Shown here in pieces: positions 1 to 6,581 of a DNA stretch of 24,897 bases. The notes beneath the pieces were generated by a model, which saw only the letters and a program-made list of their open reading frames with translations, was not told the origin of the DNA and did no database searches. A program made the translations under genes and the position numbers. The DNA comes from DASYSL01 sp036003365 (GTDB lineage Bacteria > Eisenbacteria > RBG-16-71-46 > DASYSL01), in the NCBI GenBank assembly GCA_036003365.1, contig DASYSL010000114.1, forward strand, positions 1 through 24,897. Reading direction: 5' to 3'. The stretch's first letter is position 1, and every line of letters starts with the position of its first letter.

Positions 1-3
1 TGT

Positions 4-91
4 AAGAAAGAGCAGACAAGAAGAGCACGCCGCAAGAAGGGCACGCCGCAAGAAGGGCACGCCATAAGAAGGGCGGGCTGGGCTGGGCTGG
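4..91. repeat. 16-bp tandem repeat array
   Basis: Three and a half units of about 16 bp, AAGAAGRGCACGCCGC, start at 18, 34, 50 and 66, with a diverged partial unit at 4-17. A short GGGCT repeat follows (73-91). The unit is not a multiple of three and every copy shifts the frame, so a coding role is unlikely. Frame 1 stays open from 1 to the TGA at 157-159, but I recognise nothing in it. The array may continue beyond the left edge of the window. Confidence 0.75.
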
Positions 92-159
92 AGCGCTCGC
101 GCCGGGGCATCGCGGCGCGGGAGCTCTCTTTTTTCTTCGCACCGTGGCTGGATGTGTGA

Positions 160-293
160 TTCGATTCGGGGGAGCCGTCCCCCACTGAGAGTCGCTCCCC
201 CTAAGACTGCCAGTCAGCTGCCCCTGATCGATTGCCTCTGCGCCCCCGAAGAAGGGCCCTTTGGTGAGCGCCGATTGGATTGTTGTCGATCAC
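160..293 (+). promoter_or_regulatory. HNH gene leader with two exclusive hairpins
   Basis: In this leader GGGGGA (168-173) can pair with TCCCCC (178-183) around a GCCG loop. Alternatively GGGGGAG (168-174) can pair with CTCCCCC (195-201), seven perfect pairs. The two folds exclude each other. No convincing -35/-10 pair and no strong Shine-Dalgarno site are visible before the downstream gene. A regulatory switch is inference only. Confidence 0.3.
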
Positions 294-1532
294 ATGACTA
301 CACCTGAGCTTTCCCGCGATTTGGACGATGCCGCAAACACCGAACGCCACTCGACGGCATACATTCTTCCGAGAATCGCCGAGGCGGACCGGCGCAAGAT
401 GTACCAGTCGGCCGGTTATGCCTCCATGCACGCCTACTGCACCCGGCGTCTCCATTATTCCGACGACGCGGCATCGAAGCGGATCCAGGCCGCGCGAAAG
501 GCCCGGGAAATCCCGGCTCTCTTCGTCGCGCTCGACGACGGGCGCTTGCATTTGACCGCCATCTGCTTGCTGGCACCGCACATCAACGCGGACAACGCCG
601 ACGAGCTCATTGCCGCCGCGACCCATCGCTGCAAATGGGAAATCAAAGAATGGCTTCGCCGCCGATTTGCCCAGCCGGACTTGCTCACAGCTCTGGTGGC
701 CCAGGCCAAGGCGGGCGCACATGCGCCAGCGCATACGCAGCCGGCCTCGGCCGAGCCTGAGACCGGACCTGAAATTGGATCACGTGCTGGATCGGATGGC
801 GTATCGGGTGCCAAAGAGGATGGCGGCCTGGCAAATCCCACTGTTGCCGAGGAGCAACATGCGCCAGCGCATGTTCTGGGGAGTGCGACCCCTGGCGGAG
901 ATCCGACTCCCCCTGCCCCGAATCCACCGGTGCCGGATCTCGTGCTCGCCGGGCAATCGACCTTCCTGGAACCTGGAGAGCATGCGCCAGCGCATGCTCA
1001 GGCGGCTCCAAGTTGGGCCCCTTCGAGCGAATGGGAGAACATCTCCCTTCGGATCAAGGGATGGAAGCTACGCTATGCCCGTGAGCTGATGAGCCACGTC
1101 ATTCCGTCCCGAAGCGCTGCCCTGATCTACGATCGGTCCATCGATCTGTTGATTCGCCATCAAGAGAAACAGAAGTTCGGCCTCACAACGACTCGGCGGG
1201 CAGCCGGGCAATCCGCCGGCGGGCATGGGCTTAGCCTCAACCCTCGATACGTTCCGCCTCACGTGCGTCGAGCGGTGTGGGAGCGCGACCAAGGCCGATG
1301 CACGTTCGTCGCCGAGGACGGAACCCGCTGCGAATCACGCGACTATCTGGAGTACGACCACATCGATCCCGTGGCGAGGGGCGGAAAGGCCACGGTGGAT
1401 CGGATCCGGCTGCGCTGTCGCGCGCACAATCAATACGAAGCGGATCGAGTGTTCGGCGCAACGTTCATGGAGAAAAAGCGCGAGCAGGCGCGCGCCTCGC
1501 GTGCGGAGAAGAAAAAGGATCGCAGCGCCTAG
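294..1532 (+). CDS. HNH endonuclease family protein
   Basis: Protein of 412 residues from the ATG at 294. The N-terminal part (about residues 1-140) is helical and contains EADRRKMYQSAGYASMHAYC and a following RRLHYSDDAA segment, as in the large HNH-protein family common in myxobacteria and Eisenbacteria. A proline- and alanine-rich linker (about 145-245) follows, then a conserved helical segment. The C-terminal HNH nuclease domain (about 325-395) shows ERDQGRCTF, EYDHIDPVARGG and RLRCRAHN, with paired cysteines and the expected His/Asn residues. Its cellular target is unknown. ATG 294 is chosen because the family begins with MTT-x-x-LSR-like sequence. TTG 261 and GTG 264 are in frame alternatives, and none has a strong ribosome site. 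The linker holds three HAPAH-encoding palindromes, listed separately. The gene converges on hyuB with six bases between the stops. Confidence 0.85.
   Translation: MTTPELSRDLDDAANTERHSTAYILPRIAEADRRKMYQSAGYASMHAYCTRRLHYSDDAASKRIQAARKAREIPALFVALDDGRLHLTAICLLAPHINADNADELIAAATHRCKWEIKEWLRRRFAQPDLLTALVAQAKAGAHAPAHTQPASAEPETGPEIGSRAGSDGVSGAKEDGGLANPTVAEEQHAPAHVLGSATPGGDPTPPAPNPPVPDLVLAGQSTFLEPGEHAPAHAQAAPSWAPSSEWENISLRIKGWKLRYARELMSHVIPSRSAALIYDRSIDLLIRHQEKQKFGLTTTRRAAGQSAGGHGLSLNPRYVPPHVRRAVWERDQGRCTFVAEDGTRCESRDYLEYDHIDPVARGGKATVDRIRLRCRAHNQYEADRVFGATFMEKKREQARASRAEKKKDRSA
721..734 (+). repeat. Palindromic repeat copy 1 in HNH linker
   Basis: ATGCGC (721-726) and GCGCAT (729-734) flank a CA centre. 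Pairing stops at 720/735. The copy encodes H-A-P-A-H in the linker of the HNH protein. Confidence 0.75.
856..875 (+). repeat. Palindromic repeat copy 2 in HNH linker
   Basis: Nine-base arms AACATGCGC (856-864) and GCGCATGTT (867-875) pair perfectly around CA. The same HAPAH peptide is encoded in the same frame as copy 1. Confidence 0.8.
978..999 (+). repeat. Palindromic repeat copy 3 in HNH linker
   Basis: Ten-base arms GAGCATGCGC (978-987) and GCGCATGCTC (990-999) pair perfectly around CA. The outer arm bases differ from copy 2 on both sides in a way that keeps pairing (AAC/GTT versus GAGC/GCTC). Confidence 0.8.
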
Positions 1533-1549
1533 GTTGCCCTAGCGGCGCT
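1524..1549. terminator. Two-way terminator over both stop codons
   Basis: AGCGCCTAGG (1524-1533) pairs with CCTA (1538-1541) plus GGCGCT (1544-1549), giving ten pairs with a 2-nt bulge and a TTGC loop. The TAG of the HNH gene (1530-1532) and the TAG of hyuB (complement of 1539-1541) both lie inside the stem. A T-rich tract follows in each direction: CTTCTTTCT on the plus strand, and on the minus strand a TTTTTCTTC run that complements 1508-1516. This fits a shared Rho-independent terminator for convergent genes. Confidence 0.6.
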
Positions 1550-3242
1550 TCTTTCTAGCGGGTCTGTCCCGCGAGGTTCGGGCCTTGCCCCACCCACCTC
1601 CACCCGGCGTTTCCACGCGCACGCGGTCGCCGGGCTCGAGGCTTGCCTGGAATTTGCCGGGCTGAGGCTCGATGCGGCCACCGCGTCGAACGACGGAGTT
1701 GCGCCCGCGCGCGCCGGGGGCGCCGCCGGCCCGGCCCCAGGGCGCGAGCACGCGCCGCTCCGACACGACGGTGATCTCAGCCGCGGCACGCATCTCGATC
1801 TCGCGCACCAGGCCTTCACCGCCGCTCCAGCGTCCGCGGCCCCCGCTCCCCCGGCGGAGCGAGTAGCGCCGCACGCGCACGGGCAGCGCGTGCTCTAGAG
1901 CTTCCGAAGGCGTGTTCAGCGTGTTGGTCATGTGCGACTGCAACCCGCTCGCGCCGTCGGCGCCGCGCGAGGCGCCGTGGCCGCCGCCCATTGTTTCGTA
2001 ATAGGTGAAGCGTCCATCGGCCGAGCCCAGGAGAAGGTTGTTCATCGTCCCGGCGCTCGCCGCTGGGATCAGCTCGGGCAAGGCATGCGCCAGCGCACCC
2101 AGCAGAACATCGACAATGCGCTGGGACGTTTCGACATTTCCGCTCGAGACGGGCGCCGGCGGGTCGGCGTGCACGATCGAGTGCGGCGGCAGCACCAGCT
2201 CGATGGGCCGGAGCGCACCCGCGTTGGCCGGCACGTCGTCGCCGATCATCGCTCCCGCCACGCAGCGGAACACGTAGAGCACACACGAGAGCGTGATGGC
2301 CTCGACCGCGTTCACTGGCCCCGGCGTTTGCGGCGCCGTGCCCGTGAAGTCGACGACGGCGCTGCCGCGTCCGGAACGACCGGGCACCGTGATTGTCGCG
2401 GCGATCCGGATCGGCCCCGAGCCGATTCCATCGTCGTCGAGGAAGTCGGCGAAGCGGTAGCGGCCCGGCCGCACGCGCGCCAGTGCGGTACGCACCGCGC
2501 GCTCGCCGTAATCGAGCAGATGACCGGCGTAGGCCAGCACTTCGGCGCGCCCGGCGCGCTCGGCCAGCTCGAGCAGCCGGCGTTCGCCGAGCGCGTTGGC
2601 GCCGCGCTGTGCTTCCAGGTCGGCTTCGCGCTCTTCCGGCGTGCGCACGTTGGCGAGCACGAGCCGCCACACGTCGCTCTGGAACTGGCCGCGCCGCACC
2701 AGGAACACAGGTGGGATGCGCACGCCCTCCTGCACGATGTGCGTGGCCAGAGGCAGGCTGCCAGGGCTCATGCCGCCGACGTCGGAGTGGTGGGCGCGGT
2801 TGGCGACGAAGAAGGTTGGCGCGCGCTCCCGGCCTAGGAACACGGGCTGGACCAGCGTGATGTCGGGAAGGTGCGTACCGCCGGCATAGGGATCGTTGAC
2901 CATGACCACGTCGCCGGGCGCGAGCGGGCCGAGGCGAAGCGCCGCACGCACGGAGAGCGGCATCGACCCGAGATGAACCGGAATGTGCGCGGCCTGGGCC
3001 ACGAGGTCGCCGCGCGCGTCAAAGAGCGCGCACGAGTAGTCACGCCGCTCCTTGATGTTGACCGAGTAGGCGCTTCGGCCCAGCGCGACGCCCATCTCTT
3101 CCGCCACCGCGGCGAAGAGATGGCGATACAACGAAAGCCGGATGGGGTCCGGTGCCCGGCGCTGCAAGGGCGCGCGCTTCGTCGGCCCGCGCTTCGGTGT
3201 CCCGCGCTTCGTTATCCGGCGCTTCATTGTCCGGCGCTTCAC
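1539..3242 (-). CDS. hyuB: Hydantoinase/oxoprolinase B-type subunit
   Basis: HyuB subunit of an ATP-dependent hydantoinase, oxoprolinase or acetone-carboxylase-like enzyme, which opens cyclic imides in partnership with HyuA. The 567-residue protein carries family signatures LYRHLFAAVAEEMG, VNDPYAGGTHLPD, AHHSDVGGMSPGS and, near the end, ETPGGGGWG. The exact substrate cannot be told from sequence. GTG 3242 is chosen because it has GGAG six bases upstream and overlaps the hyuA TGA by four bases (GTGA); ATG 3227 lacks a ribosome site. Residues 1-25 are a Lys/Arg-rich tail encoded by 15-bp tandem repeats and are absent from typical HyuB proteins as I know them. The same frame stays open to 3803 inside hyuA, but that part is not HyuB-like. 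It is the last gene of the run that starts at 7804. Confidence 0.9.
   Translation of the reverse strand: MKRRTMKRRITKRGTPKRGPTKRAPLQRRAPDPIRLSLYRHLFAAVAEEMGVALGRSAYSVNIKERRDYSCALFDARGDLVAQAAHIPVHLGSMPLSVRAALRLGPLAPGDVVMVNDPYAGGTHLPDITLVQPVFLGRERAPTFFVANRAHHSDVGGMSPGSLPLATHIVQEGVRIPPVFLVRRGQFQSDVWRLVLANVRTPEEREADLEAQRGANALGERRLLELAERAGRAEVLAYAGHLLDYGERAVRTALARVRPGRYRFADFLDDDGIGSGPIRIAATITVPGRSGRGSAVVDFTGTAPQTPGPVNAVEAITLSCVLYVFRCVAGAMIGDDVPANAGALRPIELVLPPHSIVHADPPAPVSSGNVETSQRIVDVLLGALAHALPELIPAASAGTMNNLLLGSADGRFTYYETMGGGHGASRGADGASGLQSHMTNTLNTPSEALEHALPVRVRRYSLRRGSGGRGRWSGGEGLVREIEMRAAAEITVVSERRVLAPWGRAGGAPGARGRNSVVRRGGRIEPQPGKFQASLEPGDRVRVETPGGGGWGKARTSRDRPARKKRR
3168..3242 (-). repeat. 15-bp tandem repeats at hyuA/hyuB junction
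   Basis: Five 15-bp units of the form NNGAAGCGCSGGNNN run from the GTG start of hyuB inward and encode VKRRT, MKRRI, TKRGT, PKRGP and TKRAP. The unit length keeps the frame. The first copy contains the hyuA stop, so slippage here would alter both the junction and the N-terminus of HyuB. Confidence 0.75.
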
Positions 3243-5218
3243 CGTCCGCTCCGGTGCATGCGCAGGTTGTCGCGCGCATCGATCGACGCCGTGAAGCGTG
3301 GCGGCACATAAGTGGTCGCGCCATACTCCACCACCAGGCACGGGCCGGTGACGCGAGCGCCCAGTCCCAGGCGCTCGCGCCGCCACACCGGGGCCTGGAC
3401 CACACGCGCACCCGTATCGAGCGCCACCCTTCCCCACGGCTCGGGGCGCGGTCGGCGGCGGGCGCGCGCCATGGGGAGCCGGGGCCCCGGCCGGTGCGCT
3501 TCCAGGTTCAGATTCACGATCTCGATGGCGCGCCCGGGGCGCGCGTAGCCATAGCGCTGCCGGTGCGCGGCGTGGAAGTCGCGCGCCAGATTCGCCGACA
3601 TCGGGATCTCGATCTCGAACGACTGACCGTGATAGCGCACGTCCAAGCTCCTGCGAAAGCCGAGTCCGCGGCCAAAGCGACGCGCCGCATCGCGCTCCAG
3701 CGCGGCGAAGGCGCTGCGCAGCCGGGCCGGCGCGCCCGCATCGAGCGGCCAGAGCACGGTGCGCGACAGAGGGTGCGTCTCCTCGGCGCCGAGCAGCCCC
3801 CAAGCCGACAAGAGTCCGGCGCGCGGCGGCACGAGGATCTCGCTCACGCCCAGGCCCAGCGCCAGCTCGGCCGCGTGCAGCGGCCCGGCGCCACCGAACG
3901 CCACCAGGGCGTAACCGCGCGGGTCATGCCCGCGCGCCACCGAGATCACGCGCAGCGCTCGCTCGATCGAGGTGTTGGCCACGGCCACCACTCCACGCGC
4001 CGCGCGGCGCGGGGCGTCGACGCCGCGAAAGCCCAGCCCGCGAGCGAGGCGTTCCAGCGCACGCCACGAGGCGTCGACATCGAGCGCCAGCGCGCCGTCC
4101 AGGAACAGCTCGGGCACGATGCGGCCGAGGACGACATGCGCGTCGGTCACCGTGGGGCCGCCGCCCTTGCCATAGCAGGCAGGACCGGGATCGGCGCCTG
4201 CGCTCTCCGGTCCGACCGCGAGCGCTCCGCCCGCGTCCACCCGCGCGAGGGAGCCGCCCCCCGCACCCACGGTCTCGACCTCGAGCATGGGCACGCGGAT
4301 CGGCACGCCGTCGAGGATTGCTTCCTTGGTAACGCGCGGGCGACCGGGATGGACGGCGACGTCGGTCGAGGTTCCACCGACGTCGAGCGTGAGCACGTTC
4401 GAAAGCCCCACCGCACGGGCGACGCGAGTCGCGCCGAGAACGCCGCCCGCGGGACCCGAGAGCACACTCAGCACCGGCCGCTCGGCAAGGGCCGCGGCCG
4501 ACACCGTGCCGCCATTGGACTGGAGCACGCGCAGGCGGCGCCCGGCGGCGCTCTCGAGCCGCCCGAGATAGGCGCTCACGCGCGGCGCGAGGTAGGCGTT
4601 CAACACCGTGGTCGAAGCGCGCTCGAACTCGCGATATTCCCCTGCCACCGCGTGCGAAAGCGAGATGGGCACTTCGTGCGGCAGGGCGGCGCGCAAAGCC
4701 CGGGCCAGCGCACGCTCATGGTCGGCGCGCGCGTAGGCATGGAGAAAGCAGACGGCCACCGCCTGTGGGCGCAGGCGCGCCACGGCGCGGGCCACTCGCC
4801 GGGCTTCGGCGGCGGTCAGCCGCGTTTCGACAGCGCCGTCCGGCCCCAGCCGCTCGCGCGTGCCCACGGTGAGGCCACGGGGCACCAGTGGCTCCGGCGC
4901 GCGTGGGGCCAGCGCATACAGAGAAGGTCGCGTCTGGCGGCCGATGAGCAGCAGATCCTCGAAGCCCTCGGTGGTCACGAACGCCGTGCGCGCTCCGCTG
5001 CGCGTGAGCAGCGTATTGGTGGCCACGGTGAAGCCGTGGGCCACGCGGTCGGGCTCGCCGCCCAGGCGGCGGCGCGCCTCCTCGAGGCCGATGGCGAAAG
5101 CGCGGGAAGGATCGCGGGGAGTCGAGGGCACCTTGAAGGCCTCGACTCCCGCGGGAGAAACGACGAGGAAATCGGTGAACGTGCCGCCGGTGTCGACCCC
5201 GACGAGTGTCCGGATCAA
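3239..5218 (-). CDS. hyuA: Hydantoinase/oxoprolinase A-type subunit
   Basis: HyuA-type subunit, 659 residues, a usual length for the family. It belongs to the sugar kinase/Hsp70-type ATPase fold, which activates the substrate by ATP hydrolysis for amide ring opening with HyuB. The N-terminal phosphate-binding motif VGVDTGGTFTDF lies at residues 7-18, and a second ATPase motif, LTLDVGGTSTDVA, is near residue 280. Other family segments include TVATNTLLTR, LQSNGG, SGPAGGVLGA and VAFGGAGPLHA. Start: TTG 5218, since the VDTGGTFTD motif must sit near the N-terminus and no ATG or GTG lies closer in frame. No good ribosome site precedes it, so translation may depend on coupling to the gene upstream, which ends 10 bases away. 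The substrate (hydantoin, 5-oxoproline or another) is undecided. Confidence 0.9.
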   Translation of the reverse strand: MIRTLVGVDTGGTFTDFLVVSPAGVEAFKVPSTPRDPSRAFAIGLEEARRRLGGEPDRVAHGFTVATNTLLTRSGARTAFVTTEGFEDLLLIGRQTRPSLYALAPRAPEPLVPRGLTVGTRERLGPDGAVETRLTAAEARRVARAVARLRPQAVAVCFLHAYARADHERALARALRAALPHEVPISLSHAVAGEYREFERASTTVLNAYLAPRVSAYLGRLESAAGRRLRVLQSNGGTVSAAALAERPVLSVLSGPAGGVLGATRVARAVGLSNVLTLDVGGTSTDVAVHPGRPRVTKEAILDGVPIRVPMLEVETVGAGGGSLARVDAGGALAVGPESAGADPGPACYGKGGGPTVTDAHVVLGRIVPELFLDGALALDVDASWRALERLARGLGFRGVDAPRRAARGVVAVANTSIERALRVISVARGHDPRGYALVAFGGAGPLHAAELALGLGVSEILVPPRAGLLSAWGLLGAEETHPLSRTVLWPLDAGAPARLRSAFAALERDAARRFGRGLGFRRSLDVRYHGQSFEIEIPMSANLARDFHAAHRQRYGYARPGRAIEIVNLNLEAHRPGPRLPMARARRRPRPEPWGRVALDTGARVVQAPVWRRERLGLGARVTGPCLVVEYGATTYVPPRFTASIDARDNLRMHRSGR

Positions 5219-5232
5219 AGCGTCCGGATCAA
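5208..5232 (-). repeat. 14-bp duplication at hyuA start
   Basis: TTGATCCGGAC occurs twice with a 14-bp period (complement of 5222-5232 and 5208-5218). The upstream copy carries the TGA of the bactofilin-like gene; the downstream copy supplies the TTG start of hyuA. The period is not a multiple of three, so the upstream TTG reads into a stop after five codons. Confidence 0.7.
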
Positions 5233-6581
5233 GCCGTGTAGGGCGGCGGAGACGAGGGCTCCACGGCCGGCGCGCTCGGCGGCGCGGGCGACATGGGTGG
5301 CATGGGTGCGACCGGTGCCACGGGCGCGACCGGCACCGCGGGCGCGGCGGGCGGCATCGGCGGCACGGCCCCCGGGGCCACCGGCACCAAGCGCGGCGGC
5401 ATGCCGGCGCGGGTCGCGATCAGCGCCCCGATGCCCACCATCCAGAACGCGAGGCCGAGCAGGCAGCCCAGCACCCAGATCGCGATGCCGAGGCCCGAAG
5501 CGACGGGCACCATGGTGCCGAGCGAGCGCAGCAGATGACCCGCGATATTGGGCACGGCGAGCGTCGCGATGCCGACCAGCATGGCCTTGAGCAGGTTGGG
5601 CTCAGGCTCGAGCGGACGCAGCCGGTGCCAGACCCAGCGGCCCACGATCGCCGAGCCGATGAGCGATCCCCACAGGATGAGCAGAATGAGCGCCACGACG
5701 TAGGCGGCAAGCAGCAGGATGGCCACCGGGATCCCGATCAGGGTGATGCACAGGAGAGCGCTGAACAGCGCCACCGCCACCGCCGAGGGCGCGATGCCGA
5801 TGAACGTGCCGAGCCCCCACACGAACGCCAGGCCCGGCCGCGCCCGGATGTAGGCCACCGCGCGCTCGGAGCGCTCGGGAGCCAGAGCGTTCGCCGCCCA
5901 CGCCCCCGCGGCGAGCAAGAGGAGAGTGAAGAGAATCTTGACCACGGCGATCCCCTGTCCAATGAGATTCATGACGTCGAAATTGAACAGCCAGGGTGGA
6001 ACCGAAGGTACCGAAACCGACGGTCCATGCAAGGCCCGGCCCGTGTCGTTGATCACGCGGCCGCCGATGCTCACCGCATCGCCGCGCACTCCGCCGCCCG
6101 GCTGGACGTGCACGTTGCCGCCCAGGGCCACGGCGTCGCCAGTGACGTTGCCGAACACGTTGATGTCGCCGCCCATGGCCACCACGTCGCCCAGGACGGT
6201 TCGTCCCACCGGCACCGTGACGTCCTCACCGAAGCGCACGAGGTCGCCGTTCCCGCCATGGCTCTTGGTCCAGTACACCGAGTTCGAGGTGCTGGCGTCA
6301 TCGTCGTCCGAGGCCAGCGAGTCGGCCGTGCCCTGTTGGAAGTCGAGCGTCGTGTGCGACGGCTCCGCCGGCTGAGCCGCAGGAGCAGGCGGGGCCGGAG
6401 TGGCAGGGGCCGGCGCACGCGCCGCCCGCCCCTTGGCATGCGCCGGAGCGGCGGTAGCACCGATGGCCGCAACCACGAGCAAGAGAATCGCGAAGGCCAC
6501 GACCGACCACAGCAGGCGATGCCGCTTCACCACCGGCTCGGTCGCCGGCTCCGCCGTTGCAAAAACTCGCCGGGCGCTCAT
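5229..6581 (-). CDS. Bactofilin-like membrane protein
   Basis: Protein of 450 residues, role unknown. One hydrophobic segment near residues 23-45 (LLWSVVAFAILLLVVAAIGA) can act as signal or anchor. Residues about 110-170 form short beta repeats, GDVVAMGGDINVFGNVTGDAVALGG and onward, like the polymer-forming bactofilin fold. From about 190 to 400 there are four or five hydrophobic membrane helices, then a Pro/Ala/Val/Met-rich tail (about 400-450) with VAPVAPVAP repeats. GGGAGG lies nine bases before the ATG, and that ATG overlaps the TGA of the DUF4097 gene by four bases (ATGA). Coupling with DUF4097, another beta-repeat protein, suggests a joint envelope or sensing role (inference). It is not a cytosolic bactofilin, because the beta part sits between membrane segments. 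Confidence 0.75.
   Translation of the reverse strand: MSARRVFATAEPATEPVVKRHRLLWSVVAFAILLLVVAAIGATAAPAHAKGRAARAPAPATPAPPAPAAQPAEPSHTTLDFQQGTADSLASDDDDASTSNSVYWTKSHGGNGDLVRFGEDVTVPVGRTVLGDVVAMGGDINVFGNVTGDAVALGGNVHVQPGGGVRGDAVSIGGRVINDTGRALHGPSVSVPSVPPWLFNFDVMNLIGQGIAVVKILFTLLLLAAGAWAANALAPERSERAVAYIRARPGLAFVWGLGTFIGIAPSAVAVALFSALLCITLIGIPVAILLLAAYVVALILLILWGSLIGSAIVGRWVWHRLRPLEPEPNLLKAMLVGIATLAVPNIAGHLLRSLGTMVPVASGLGIAIWVLGCLLGLAFWMVGIGALIATRAGMPPRLVPVAPGAVPPMPPAAPAVPVAPVAPVAPMPPMSPAPPSAPAVEPSSPPPYTA

Noticed and set aside
2085..2097. Copy of the HNH-gene palindrome inside hyuB
   Set aside because: Only 13 of 14 bases match, it lies in a conserved coding stretch, and the arms do not extend. 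Probably chance in GC-rich codons.
1539..3803. HyuB frame open to 3803
   Set aside because: The extra part overlaps hyuA and reads as low-complexity Arg/Ala/Gly. The GTG at 3242 has a ribosome site.
3152..5590. Long plus-strand open frame (812 codons) over hyuA
   Set aside because: His/Arg-rich shadow of a GC-rich gene on the other strand, with no domain or start signal.
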